Shown piece by piece: positions 33,723 through 46,547 of a stretch of DNA of 64,000 nt. The stretch covers positions 2,232,001-2,296,000 of the forward strand of contig JACZZP010000008.1 in the NCBI GenBank assembly GCA_015183035.1. Direction: 5' to 3'. Under the pieces are notes generated by a model. It did not search any database and was not told the origin of the DNA. It saw nothing but the letters and a program-made list of their open reading frames with translations. The stretch's first letter is position 1. Each line of letters begins with the position of its first letter. The position numbers and the translations under genes were made by a program. This DNA comes from Meloidogyne chitwoodi (taxonomy: Eukaryota; Nematoda; Chromadorea; Rhabditida; Meloidogynidae).

Positions 33723-36700
33723 TTATTGTACCCTAGCAAAATATCGATTTCTAAAATAACAAATACCAATCCAAACAGCTAGTCCAAAAGCTAAACTCAT
33801 TACATAAAGATCCCAATCAGGGCCTAAATAATTATCCAAAAATTTTAGTGAAATGTTTTGTTGAGCAAAAGTCTTAAAATTAAAAAAATAAATTTAAAAA
33901 AATTATAATTAAAAATTAACCATCATCAAATAATCCCAAAAGAATTCAATTTTAAGCTTCATTAAAGCCATTGTAACAGGCCAAATAGCATCAGTACTAG
34001 TTTCTGCGGCTAAATCATAATAACGTTTTGCTAAGAAAAGGTCCTTTAATTTTTTTTAAAAAAAATTAATTTAATTTAATATTTTAAAAATAAACCTTAT
34101 TTACTCCAAGACCATTTTCATGCATATAACCCAAATTAAACCTTTAAAATTATTTTTAAAAATAATTTAAAAAAAAATAAATTTACATTGCTTGTACATT
34201 TTGATGTGTTTTGGCAGCTATTGTATAATGTTCTGCTGCTTCTTGTAAATCAATTTCACTTCCAAGTCCTTTAAAAAAAGAATTTTATTTTTTTCATTTA
34301 AGATTAAAAAAAAAAAATACTTGTGGTTAAGTGCAAATTTAAGGGAAGGGGTGTGGGTTCGAACCCTTTCAGCTCCAAATAATTTTTAATTTTTAAAGAG
34401 TCTAAAGATTAAAAAAATTTTAAAAAATAATTATTAGACTATTTAATATTGTAAAAAAATAATTAAAAATAATACCATAATATTTATAATCTCCCAATTT
34501 AACACGTGCAACAGGATAATCCTTGTTAAAAAAATAATAATTAAAAAATAATTAATTTTTAAAAAAAAACCTGATTAGCAGCTCTTTGCCAATTAATAAA
34601 AGCTCTTCTATAAGCTTCATCTTTAGAAAATAAAATTAATTTTTTATCTTTTGCAGTTGTTCCTCCATCTTGTAAATCAATTAAATAAGCAAAATTAGTC
34701 TGTGCTGCTTCATAACCTAATTCTGCCAAAAATAAATATCTAAAAGCTGCTTCATCAATTGAATTGCTTTGAAATTTAATATAAGCATCCATAAAACGTT
34801 CTGTCCATCGTCCTCTTTCTGCTACATTTTTATACAAAGCAACAGCAAATTTACAATTTCTTAAAACACCTGTGCCTTTTGAATGCATTTGGGCTAAATT
34901 ATAAATTGCTAAAATATGTCCGGATTGTGAGGCAAGTTGAAAATGTTTTAGAGCTTGTTTAAAATCTCTTTAAAAAATATTTAAAAAAAAATTTAAATTT
35001 TTAAGAAAACCGTTTAACTCCTAATCCTTGATAATACATTTGACCAAGATGGAGTTGAGCATCTGGGGAACCTTTAAAAAAGAAATATTAAAAAAAAAAT
35101 AAACACAAATTAAGAGTAAAAAAATTTTTTAAATTTCTAAAGAATAGGTTTAGATCTTTATATTTTTATTTAAAAATTCTAAGACTCAAAAGACCAAAAA
35201 GTTTGAAAATTTTAAGACTCAAATGTCAATAAAAAATTTTTCAAATTAACCAAAAATTTATTAAACCTTGTTCCGCAGCTAAAGCAAAAAGTTTAAGTGC
35301 CCTTTGAGGTTCAGCTTTAACTCCATAACCATACAAAAACATCATTCCTAGACCAGACTGACCGATAGAATTTCCCTTTTTTTAATTAAATTAATTTAAA
35401 AAAAATTTTAAAAATAAATTAACCTTATCAGCAGCTTTTTTAAAATAATTAAATGCTGTATCATTATTTTGAGGTGTTGAAGAAGTCCCTTCCAAATACA
35501 TTCTACCAAGGTAGCCATTAGCCTTTAAAAATTTTTTTTAATTAATTAAAATTAAATTAAAAAAAAACCTGTGCACTCCCAGCTTCAGCAGCTATTTGAA
35601 AATATTTATTAGCTGCTTCCTTTTTTATTAAAAATAAAATTAAAATTTATTTTAAAAAAAATACCAAATCCATTGGAACACCTTTTCCTCCAGTTAAATA
35701 AAGTTGGGCTAATCCAATCTATTTATTTAAAAATAAATTAATTATTATTTTATTTTAAATTAATAAATTAATTTATTTAATTTTAAATTAATTTAATTTT
35801 TAAAAAAATACCACTGCTTGTGTATCCCCAGTTTCAGCCAAATATTTATAATATGAAAAAACATTTGTGTCCAATATTGTTCCAGCAATTGAAGAGGATT
35901 CCTTTAATTAAATTATTTAAGAAAATTAATTTTTAAAAAATAAACTAATTCATCAGGTATTCGAATTCTTTGAACAGAGGGCATTCCAGTCAATTTAACT
36001 TTTTTGGCAACTTTGTTTGCAACTTTTTTGTACCAAGTTAAAGCTGTTTCGCAGTCTTGCTTAACACCAATTCCATGACCATAACGATAACCCTTTAAAA
36101 AATTTTTTTTATTTTTAAGTGACAAAACATTCCCCAAAATAAACAAAAAAATTCAAAAATTAAAAAAAAAATTTTTAAACCAAAGCCATTTGTGCCAAAG
36201 GATTTCCACCTAAAGCAGCAAATGTATAATGTAAAAAACCAAGTCCAGGATTTGGTCCTTGATTAATTCCAACGCCTGTTGTGTGTAAAAATCCTAAGCC
36301 AAGATGAGCATCTGCTGAGCCTGTTTCTTCTGCCAATTTTTCAAAAATTTGTAAAGCTTCATTTATACTCCAACGATAATCGCCAAATAAGTAAGAAAAT
36401 GCTTAATTTAGAATTGAAAAATATATTTTTAAAAAAATAAAGAGACAAAATATCCCCCAAAATTCAATTTTTAGACGAAAAAACAGTCAAAATATCAAAA
36501 TTAAATTTCCAAAAAATCCAAAAAAAAATTTCTAAAAATTCAACAAGTCCCAAAAGCTCTCCTAAAGGTTCTTAAACAATATTAAACAAAAAAATTCGAA
36601 TAACCTAAAATTTTCTTTGCGTCATCCAATCCAAGTTTTGAAGCTTCTTCAAGGTCAGAATAAGCTAATCTAATATCACTTTGTGAAATTACTGACCATC

Positions 36701-37462
36701 TCTTTTTTGATAAAATATTTAAGGCATTTTCATAAAGAGAATCAGCTTGTAAATTATTACTTTAATTTAAAAAAAATAAATTAAATTTAAAAAAATTAAA
36801 AAAAAACCTAATTTTATTCTTTTCTGGAATAAATTCTTCAAAACCAAAAACTTCACTATTTTCTTCAGAAGATTGTTCTTCTTCTTCTTCTTTATTTTCT
36901 TCTTGAGAAGATTTATTCTCTGAACCTTCAGCAAGCAAATCTTCCAAAGAAATAACTAAAAAATAGATTTTAAAATTTAAATTTTTGAATAAAAAACCAC
37001 TAAATTCTTTCTTTTCTTTCGTTTCACCTCCTTCAGAGTCCACAAGAATAAATCTAGCAGTTATTTTGCTTTTTTTCTTGTCTTCAACTCCATCATTTTC
37101 ATGTTCCTCCTCTACGTTAATTTCTTCTTCTTCTTCCTTTGGATTTTCTTCTTTAAAAATTAAAAATATATATTTATTTTTTAGTTTAAAAAGTAGCTAA
37201 AAAAAGCAATTAATCTCTCCTTAATATTTTAAAAAATTAAAAAAAAACCTGTAAAACTTTCTTCTTCTTTTTCTTTTAATTCACCTTCAGAACTTAAAAG
37301 TACAAACTTATCAGAATTTGTTGTGTCTTTATTATCTACTTTATCAAATGTTTCACTATCTTCCCTCTCTTTTTGTTGTTGTTGCTTTTCTGTCGTTGAA
37401 TATGTAAATAAATAAATAAAAATAAATAATAAAAAAAGAAAATTTAATTTTTTTAAAATCAT
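33723..37462 (-). CDS. sel-1: SEL-1/SEL1L, ERAD adaptor with Sel1 repeats
   Basis: This ER-membrane protein works with the HRD1 ubiquitin ligase in degradation of misfolded ER proteins. The first exon has a signal peptide (LNFLFLLFIFIYLFTYS), followed by a long acidic low-complexity region (EEEEEQSSEENSEVFGFEEF and similar) over several exons. Then come many Sel1-like repeats: AHLGLGFLHTTGVGINQGPN, LAQMALGYRYGHGIGVKQDC, GLAQLYLTGGKGVPMDLEAA, GYLGRMYLEG, GLGMMFLYGYGVKAEPQRAL, HLGQMYYQGLGVKRDFKQAL, NLAQMHSKGTGVLRNCKFAV, KLGDYYYYGLGSEIDLQEAA, MFNLGYMHENGLGVNKDLFL. A hydrophobic anchor (LYVMSLAFGLAVWIGICYF) lies just before the C-terminus FARVQ. The order and topology match SEL1L. The N-terminal fibronectin type II domain of vertebrates is not seen, as expected outside vertebrates. 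Fifteen or more exons. Confidence 0.92.
34321..34377 (+). repeat. tRNA-like fragment in SEL-1 intron
   Basis: A B-box (GGGTTCGAACCC) and a short A-box-like TTGTGGTTAAGTG, too close together for a full tRNA. It is antisense to SEL-1. Confidence 0.4.
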
Positions 37463-37600
37463 TTTCTGTTAAAAAAATTAATAAAGAGTTTAAAATTTTA
37501 AATAAAAATCAGTTTCTAAACTTCTGACGTTGATTTAAAGCTAATTAAACGTAGAAAACAAACGTAACACATCTCAGGAATGAATGAAAAGAAGAAGCGA

Positions 37601-37741
37601 GTCCAGACATTTTGCGACAGAAATTGCAAGACATTTCGTCCGAACGGCAAAAAATCGTGAGCTCGTGTAAACGAAATGTAGTTTTTTTGCCGTAGTGGCG
37701 AAATGTCGTGCAATTTTGTTCGACGAAATGTACAGGTCCAG
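37601..37741. mobile_element. Foldback element with ACATTTCGTC arms
   Basis: Two arms (37601-37654 and 37684-37741) are imperfect inverted copies containing ATTGCAAGACATTTCGTCCG and GTCCAGACAT. Within the arms ACATTTCG-type words recur five times in the two orientations. The element sits about 140 bp upstream of the SEL-1 ATG. It may be a MITE; no target-site duplication is evident. Confidence 0.6.
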
Positions 37742-38390
37742 AAGAAAGGACTATTTTCTCTTTAATCTCTCAATTTTACATTATCTCTCTAATTTTGGGA
37801 GTAATTGTCATTTTATAAATAAAAAACTTTATGCCAAAACTGTGTTATTTTAAATTTAAAATAGGTAAATTTTGTTTCTATTTATTTTTTTTTACAAATT
37901 TTTGTCTTTTTTGACCATTTCTTTTTTGTCTTCTCCTTAAAATTGTAAACAAGTTTTCTTTTTTATTTATAATTTCATTCTTTATCAGTCTATATCAAGA
38001 AAAACTTTAACTTTTAATGTTTTTTCGTTTATCCTTTTATTTTTATAAATTATACAATTCTCTTTTTTGCTTTAAAATTTTTTAGAGATTTGTATTCAAG
38101 CCAATTTTGTTTATTTTCTTGTTATTTGGACATGCTCTGCAGGTGTCCAAACAATATTTTTTTTTATTCTTTTACAAGGTTTTGTCTTTTTGCTTCAATA
38201 CAAATTTTAAAGGCAAAATTGGGAGAAGGAGAAGAAAATAATTTAAACATTCATTGTGTCAGGTTTACTAGTTAAAAATATTTTTGTTTATTTTTTGCCA
38301 TGCTTTATCTCTTATAAATAATAAACAAATTATTTTAGATAAGATTTCGAGAGAAGATTTTTTGTACAAGACGTTTTTGGCATTTTTTTC

Positions 38391-38455
38391 TGAGTTGATG
38401 AGATGACCTGATCCTTGAGCTGATCCCTGTCTTGGCTAATAATCACTGATGACTG
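38391..38455 (+). ncRNA. Weak C/D-box snoRNA-like candidate
   Basis: This GC-richer stretch in the T-rich desert has TGATGA (38396-38401, C-box-like), internal CTGA boxes (38408 and about 38419) and a final CTGA (38446-38449). The terminal stem is poor. It may be coincidental. Confidence 0.2.
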
Positions 38456-40533
38456 CTCTTGATTTTAAACAAGGTTTTTTCTCACATTTTTGGGTATGGG
38501 TCAACTCTAACAATTAAGTAAGTATTCCCATGAAATTTTTTTTTGAATTTTTCTATTTTTTCATCTCATTCTCTATTTTTTAATTCCTTTTTTAATGGTC
38601 TCGGCCATTTTTTTTTTAAATTTCGATTTTCTTTTCTTCATACAAATTATTATACTTTTAATTTTTTCTATTGTTTTGTCCACTCCCTTTTTTTATTTTA
38701 TTTTTATTTTCCGTTCCACTCCCCCCTATTGTAGAAGAGACAAGTATTTCTGTTTTTATATATTCTCATTATTATTATTATTTTCCTAAAAAGCTTCCCC
38801 CCAATTTTCTCATTCTTCAAGCTCTCAAAAATCTGCAAAAATGTTTTTGTTTGTTTGTTTGTCGAGAAAAGGGTTTGGCCCAGTAATTTATATTTATTTA
38901 TTTTACTAAATGAATTTTAGATTTTAAACTTTTCGGGGAAATTTTAAGAATTTAAAAAAATTAATTTAAATTAAGGGACGATATTTTGGTTATTTCCATT
39001 TTTTATTTTTGAGACATTGTATTTAAATATTTTTAAAAAAGAATAATTATTTAATTATCCAATTATTATACTTAAAAATATTTAGAAAGATGAGCGAAAA
39101 AAATGTAAATATAGCATACTTGAACGGTTTTTTTTTTACTAAAACACTTGAATTAGGATTAAAAAAGCTCTTCTTTCAGAAAAAAGATTTGGGGCCATTT
39201 TTTGGTGTGTGTAGGGGAAAATAATTGACCAAAAAATATTTTTCTTTTATTTATTTTCATTTTTTCTTTAATATAATTTCATCTTCTTACTTTTCACCTT
39301 TAAATAACTTTGTTTCTATTAGTTCTTCTGTTTAATTGGAATAATTGGTAGAAAGTCAATTCTATTTTTTAATTTTTCATTCTATCCTATCAACTGACGA
39401 ATATTTGACCTGCGGAATAACTCAGAGTGATTTTTTAATTTTATTTTTAAACATTTTATCCCAAGAAGAACAGCAAAATTGAGCCAAAAATATTTTTCCG
39501 GAACGAGTTGGATATATTTATTTTTCTTAATACTTTTAAACCTTCGATATTCCACTTTATATAATTTTCTCCCACATTTTGGGATAATCCAATCTCTTTT
39601 CTTCTTCTTCTTCTTTTTTCCTCTTCAAATCTCTGCTCTGTGTGCTGATGAGGCTAAAAAAGAAATAAAAACACCATTTGGCGCCAATTAGCAAATAAAA
39701 AAAAAATTTAAAAGAAAAACGTTCGAGATATGTTCCGCTCTATCATCTTTACTTGCACTGAAACGTCCCTAATTTTTGTCTAATTTTTATATTTAGTCAA
39801 GGACGTGGTCAATAAAACATTTTCTTTTTTCTGCGTAAATATATATATATCCAAAAACATATTTTTTATTTTATATTGTCTCGCACCGTTGCTCATCACG
39901 AAAATATATACCTTCTAAAAACATATTAAAATAATAGTATAATATTTTGCTTTTGATCGACACTGCAAATCAATTTGTGTTGATTTTATATATTCTGTTT
40001 TGTATTTTTCTGATTTTTTGTATTTTGTTTTTTCTGATTTTTTGTATTTTATATTTCTGGTATTTTTCTGATTCTATATTTAGTTTTTCTGCTTTTCCGG
40101 AAAGTTTTTATTCTTACTGCTATTTTTCCGGAAAATACAGTTCTATCCATTTTCAGAATTTTATGTATTTTTTACTTTTTTTGTATTTTCTTGTTATTTT
40201 TTTTTCTTTTTTTAATTTATTCCTAAAACTTAACGAGTGTTTTTTTGTATATTTTATTAGTAAAACGGTTAGATTTTTTCCAATTTTCTTTTTAATTTAA
40301 TTTATTTAATCTCCCAATAAATATTTATTTTAACGATCTCTACGAATTTATTCTTTATTTTTTTTCTTTCCTTTTTTCATTTTTAATTTTCTTCAATCAC
40401 TTTTTTCTTTTTTTTGCCGCTTAAACCTGTCCTTTTCTATCCATCACAACAACATACCCCTACACCTACCAATTTAAAATATAAATTATATTTATTTTTA
40501 TTAAAATTCCTTTCAAACAAAGAAAAAAAAAGA

Positions 40534-40605
40534 TTTTTTTTTTGGTTTTTTCTCAAGCATATTTATTAAGTTTTTTTTTGGTTTTTTCTCAAGCATATTT
40601 ATTAA
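40534..40605. repeat. 36-bp tandem duplication
   Basis: Two adjacent copies of a unit containing GGTTTTTTCTCAAGCATATT, identical over nearly all positions. It lies in the T-rich desert upstream of the menorin-like gene. Confidence 0.8.
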
Positions 40606-43107
40606 AAATAAATATCAAAAATTATATTTCCCTAATTTTTCTATTTTTTAAAACCACTAAAATAAATGTTTACTTTTAAAAAAAACGAAAGATTTATTGC
40701 TTTATTTTTACAAGCATTTTTTGTTTTGTTCACATGTCGGTATTTTTTTTTTGTAATTTTTTATATTAATTGTTTTTCCTTTAATTGTACATAATTTTAT
40801 TTGTACAAACTTGTAATTGTTTTTTTGTATTTCTGGTGTGTCAAAATATAATTATTATATTTTTATGTTTATTCTGAAAATTTGTGTTTTATGAATTCTG
40901 ATTTTTGTTTTCTGGATTCAGCTTTTATTATATGTATTTTCCGGAAAATAAGTTGTATTTTTTTCTGTGTTTTAGATTTACTAAATTATTATTTTCTTAA
41001 TTTGTATTTTTGTTTTCTCTTTTTAATTTTTTGTATTTTTTATACAAATTAATTTCACAAATAAAAAAAATTTTATTTAAAAAAAAATAAAAACACAAAA
41101 ATTTGTTGCATTTCCGATTATTTATTTTTAAATATTTTCAACTTTATTTCCGGTATATTTTTTTATTTCAACACACTACTTCCGTTTCACTGAGTCGATT
41201 GATAGGCAAAATAAAATATTTTGTTAATTTTTTTTTAACTGATGCGCAAATATTAAAATTAAAAAAAAAGAGAAGAGTATATAAATATAAATTAATTTAA
41301 AAATAAAATTATTTTAGAGCTCTCTCATTTTAATCTTTTTTTTTGTTGCCTTTAGCGCAACTTTTGCTTCGGCGCATATTTTGTGTTGCGATTTTTTGTG
41401 TGTTTTTAAAATATCAAAATATATATATATTTTTTTTTAATTTTTACAAATTCCTATATTTTATTTATTTATAATATTTTTTGTTTTTCAAATAAAAATT
41501 GACTAAATTTTTATTTTAAATTATAACTCTAAAAAATTATATATTTTTTAACGTCTCAAAAAAAAACAAAAATAATTTTTCTCCAAAAAATGCGCGAAAA
41601 TATTTATATTTTTTTATTCTCATCGTTTTTTTTCTCTCTAATATTATTTATTTTTTTTTACTTTTATTTTGTGTCAATTTAAATTAATACAAAAAACAAT
41701 TAAAAATTGTGTTAAGAAAAAAAAAACATTTAAAGGCCATATTTTTAATTAATATATTTATTTATTTTTAAGGGGGTGAAATATAAACCTTAAAAAAAAT
41801 AAAATTTAAAAAAGAAATTAAATTTTTAAACTTCAATTAAAAATTTTATTTTATTTTAACGAATGAAAAAAGTTTTCCCGCTGTTAAAAAAATATTTAAT
41901 TTATTATTATAACTAACCAAATTTTTTTTTGTTGTTCTAAAAAAAAAGGATACATTTATTAATATATTCTTTTGTTAATTATATATATTTTTTTTTCAAG
42001 AGATTAAACAACAAAGATTTAAAAAAAAAATTTTTTTTTTTAATTAATTTAATTCATTTTTAATTTTTTTTAATAGCTTTAATATTAATTTTTTTATTAA
42101 TAAAATTCAATATTATTTGGCTAAACACTTTAAAAAAAATAAATTTATCCACCAAAAAAATAATAATAATATTTTCTTATATTTTTAAAAAATATAAAAA
42201 AAAAATTCAACCAAGCATGTGTGTTTTGGGGGCTGTGACCTGTGCCTCCTTGGAAACTAACTACTAATATATATATTTGTATATAAATAGTTGTTTTGTT
42301 ACCTTTATTTTTGGTTTTATATATTTTAAATTTATTTATTTTTTATTTTTTTCCTTTAATTTTTGATTACTTCCTTTCCTCTCTCCTCCATCTTCTTTTA
42401 ATAATTATTGTAAGCTTTTCATAAAAGAGAAAAGCATATTTCTTAAAAATAATTTTGTATGCAAATTGCTTTTTTTAGAGAAGAGTTGTTTGCGCGAAAA
42501 CATTTTTAAAAAAAAAGAAAATATATAAATTTATTTTGCTATATTATTTTCTTATTTTTTTGGCAATTTCTCTATTTTTTTATTTTATTTTTTTTTGTCC
42601 AATAAAATTTTCGTCAAATTTCCGCTCAATTTTTTAGAGATAAAAGCGCGCGTTAATTTAATAGAGTAAAAAAAGATAAACTGAAGAGAGTAGTTTTTTG
42701 TTTTATTTTTATAGAGTATTTTTTTTTTCAAACTTTTTCCGGAAAGAAAGAAGTTTTTTTTGTTTTTCCGGAATTTTTATCATTACTTTATTTTACCTTT
42801 ATTTAGAAGATAGGTTTTTAAGTTGTTTTGTAAAAAAAAACAAGTTTATTTTACAAATTGTAAAATAAAAAGTTTATTTATTGTAAAACAAGTTTATTTA
42901 ATTTTTAAGTTTGTATTTCAAATTTTCTCCTAAAAAAACACAAAACATAATATCTCTTTTATTCTTTAAAATACATGTTTTTTTTACTATTTTTTTTTCT
43001 TCTCTAACAATTAATCTTTTTTTATAGAACACAAAAACAAATAGAATGTTTCAATTTTTAATTGGAATCAACAATAATCAAAAAATATTTAAATTAATAT
43101 TTAAAAA

Positions 43108-46100
43108 ATGATTATAATTACTACTACTACTTCTTTTTTAATAATATTTTTATTATTTTTTCTACAATGCTCAGGTTTATTTTTTAATTTTTTTAATTTT
43201 ATAATTTTCAATATATTTTAGGTATCTCACATTTTTTGCATTATGACAAATATCACCACAATGAGAGGAGAGAACATGAAACAACAGATTTTGCAGAATG
43301 GCTTCCTGAACATGTTCAATCTGAAGGAGGTTTTTTTTTTAATTAATTTTAAAAAATTAAATTTTATTTAAATAATCTCTAGGCCTTTTTCTTTTCGATC
43401 GCCGTGCTTTATCTGAAGGTGAAGTTCTTTTATTCAGAACAAAGAAAAGTAGGAATCGAGCAATTGCTGTAATGAGCCAACAACATTCAATAAATTCAAA
43501 AGAAATGATTACAACCTCGCGTTTTTCTGATGCTTTAACTTTTAAGGATTGGTTGAGAAAAGTTTATCATAATGGAGATAAAGGTTTTTTTTATTTATTT
43601 AATTTTTTTTTTAATTAATTTATTCTTTACCAATTTTCTTCTTTTTAATTTAAAAAAGAAAGTTCTTTCTGTCATTATTATTATTCTAAATTTCTCTTTA
43701 AATAATTGTCTACTTATTGTTACAAAAATGAGCAAATGACCACTAGTTAATAATAAAAAAGAAATCTTTTTTTTGTTCAACTCAAAGTTTATTATAATTA
43801 TTTATGTTTTTGTAAGGGAAAAATCTCACTCAATTTTAGTCACTAATTTTTTATTTTTTTTATATAGAAAATCAAATTATATTAACAATAAAATTAACTT
43901 TTTTTTCTTTTCAATGATCATCTAATTATTCCAACCCAGTTAATCTTCTCTCTTTTTTCTACTTTCATTTTGAATAAAAAATATATATATAACAATGAAA
44001 AATACTAAGCTTATTTTGGATATATAATAATTTTTTAAATAAATATTTGGTATCAGATTTTGGGTATTTTAACGAGATTCGCCTAGTTAGACTTAAGACT
44101 ATGATTTATAAACAATTAAAAGAGAAAAGTTGTAAGTTTCTCGATAGTTCAGTCGGTAAAGCGCTTGTTTATTTATGTCAGCGAAGCTGACTAGAGAAAG
44201 AGTTCGAGTCCGGCCGCTGCGATTTTTGTTATTTAGTTTCGTTTTAATTTTATACGGAATAGTTTTTAATTTAAAAATATTTTTAAAATTTATTTTAATA
44301 TTTTTTCACTTTTATTGACTCAACATTATTATTTTCTTCTTCATTTTCAAGAGATTTAGAGTATCCAAATAGTGAAGGAAAAATTATTTATTTAAAAAAA
44401 ATTTATACATATATAATTTTTTTTAGCTCTAAAAATTTCTGTGAGAACAACAGAAGTTGTTAGACCAGTTCTTCAACATTTGTATGCAGCAACTAGAGGT
44501 TCTTCACGTTTTAATGGTCCAATAATTGTTCATGCGGTTTATTTTAAATTAAATTAAATTTTATTTAAATATTATTTTTAGAATACATTTCAAGGAGCTG
44601 GTTTAGGTTCAGAGGTTTCTATTTTTTTCAAATTTGTTTTTAAAAAAAGTTGTGGATAAAATTATAAGTGGTGTTTTTGCTCTTATAAATTGAATTGAAT
44701 TTTTTAATCTTTAATAATAATAATTTTTTTAATTATAGAAACCAGTTGATATTGTTACATTTTTGGAATCTTCTCATCATTTATTACCTGAAGCAATTCT
44801 TTCTTTAGGATGGACAACTTTTTCATCAGAAAAAGGAGGAGGAGGAGGAGATTGGACAGCTTTTAATAAATTAGATTGGCAACAAGCTTTTCGTCTTTTA
44901 CAATTACTCAGAGCTTTGGAAAGAAGAGAACCAATTTTATTAAATATGAGATTAAATGATGCTGTACATTCTGCTGAGGTTTTTTTTATTTAAATTTATT
45001 TTTTTTCAATAATTAAAAAAAAGGTGTTAGAATGGCTGTTAGGTGTTGATTGGCCTCCAATTTATTTATTATTATCTGGTGATGTAGGTGATGTTGTTGA
45101 TTCTGATTCACCTTTACGTAGATTGGCAAGAATTGGAATTAATGAAAAAAATGTTAAAAAGAGAAGGCTTATGTTTGATTTGGTTTATTTTTTTTTTAAA
45201 TATAATTTATTCAATTTATTTTTAAAAAGGATGAAACTTGGAAAAATCGAATAAGAAGATTTGTTGCTTTATCAAAAAATGGAAATGATGATGATGATGA
45301 AGAAGAACAATTAAGACGTGATCAACGAATTAATAATAATGTTGGTATACTTTTTTGACCTTTTTTTTTATTTTATTTTTATTAAAAAAAAGGACATTTC
45401 CTCTTCATCTTCCCACTGGTTAAGTATTCAATTTCCTTCGTCTAACGCCGCTGCTGGACGTTCTTCTTCTCCTTTTTTGTCCTCAACAGCAGTTTTAAGC
45501 CCTGGAGGTGTTGCATTTTTAGGATGGCCAAATGCTTTACTTTTGTATGATTCTGAAGAAAATAATAAAGATGATGAAGAAGAAGAAAAAATAATAATAA
45601 AAGAAAAGAATAATTTATCTTCTCCAAAATTTGTTGTTAATAATAATAAAAAACAATTGATTGAAGGACGTTTAATGTTTGTTTCTGGAAGACAAATACA
45701 ACAAACAACAATTTTGCCTCAACGAAAAAGTGGAATGGTTTTATTTTATTTTTTAAATTTATTAGAATTTAAATTTAAATATTTATTTTATAGATAATTT
45801 ATTTATTTGATCAAGAGCCTAAACTTTTAAATTCTCCACGGGTACCTAATTCTATTCAGGTTTTTTTATTATTTTTATTTTTTTTTGTATAAATTTTTAA
45901 ATAAATTATTTCTTTTTTTTCAGGCATTTATAGGTTATGATGGACGTATTTCTTTAGAAAATAAAAATAATTATTTAATTAAACATCAAAAACAATTATT
46001 ATTTTATCATCGTCAAAAGAAGAATTTAAATAATAAAATTTATTCTTCTTCAGAATTTTATTCTAAAAGTTCAACAGCACAATTACCTAAATCTAATTGT

Positions 46101-46547
46101 TATGCTTTTAAATTAGTTGATAGAGGATGGAGAATTGAAATGGAGGTTTTCTTTTTAAATAATTTTAAAAGTATTAAGTTAATTTTTTAGGTATGGACAG
46201 AACTTTGTTTATTAAATGAAGATAATTTTTTTAATCAAACAAAATTGTCATCAATTTCTGAAGATAATAATAATAATAAAAAAGGAGGAAGAGAATGGAT
46301 GAGTCAAAGAACGTTTGTTCAATTAGATACACCTGCTTCAAGGTTTTTTTATTTTTTAATAAAATTTAAATTTATTTTTTTTTTATTTAAATAAAGAAGA
46401 AAATTTCGCCGTAATATTGCTGTTGGTAAAAGCGGTGATGGTGCCATCGACTTTTTAGCAAGAGATCTCTTTTATAGTGGTACATTGAGAAATTTAAATA
46501 TTCTATGGTTTTTTAGTATTATTATATTTTTATTTTATTATTTTTAA
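43108..46547 (+). CDS. Menorin/FAM151-like secreted or anchored protein
   Basis: The first exon has a signal peptide (TTSFLIIFLLFFLQCS). The family-defining stretch VDIVTFLESSHHLLPEAILSLGWTT matches the FAM151 pattern (FL...LFP...LS.GWTT). It follows a SVRTTEVVRPVLQHLYAATR segment and an HANTF-like strand, and precedes ILLNMRLNDAVHSAEVLEWLLG (family: PVTFPVRA...WLL). A large second half has a Ser-rich region, an acidic/Asn loop and SPKFVVNNNKKQLIEGRLMF; a final hydrophobic segment (ILWFFSIIIFLFYYF) abuts the stop at 46545, so a GPI or membrane anchor is likely. C. elegans menorin (MNR-1) acts at the epidermal surface in sensory dendrite patterning; the role here is inferred. The insert GGGGGD after GWTT lengthens the loop. 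About 13 exons; one 840 bp intron holds a tRNA-like repeat. Confidence 0.75.
44139..44222 (+). repeat. tRNA-like sequence in menorin-like gene intron
   Basis: A near-canonical A-box (TAGTTCAGTCGGTAAAGCGC) and B-box (AGTTCGAGTCCGG) are present, with a GTCAGC/GCTGAC hairpin between them that resembles a long variable arm. The acceptor stem pairs poorly. It is the least degenerate A-box of the set; a pseudogene is more likely than a functional tRNA. Confidence 0.45.

Larger units (their letters stand above)
37463..43107. other. T-rich gene desert (5.6 kb)
   Basis: There is no supported gene between SEL-1 (-) and the menorin-like gene (+). The plus strand is strongly T-rich throughout, as sense-strand introns are here. 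Open frames are poly-Phe/Leu artefacts. Recognisable items are a foldback element (37601-37741), a weak C/D-box snoRNA-like stretch (38391-38455), several TTTTCCGGAA motifs (39497, 40097, 40126, 40941, 42738, 42767) and a 36-bp tandem duplication (40534-40605). Confidence 0.5.

Noticed and set aside
38543..38886. Overlapping Phe-rich frames in the desert
   Set aside because: Three overlapping frames of pure T-rich low complexity; no start context or homology.
39479..39691. Possible secreted peptide ending ALCADEAKKEIKTPFGAN
   Set aside because: Only the last 20 residues look protein-like; the rest is T-rich translation, with no supporting exons.
8822..44222. Calling the best tRNA-like sequences (8822-8897, 44139-44222) functional tRNAs
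   Set aside because: A- and B-boxes are good but acceptor and anticodon stems do not pair; reported as tRNA-like repeats.
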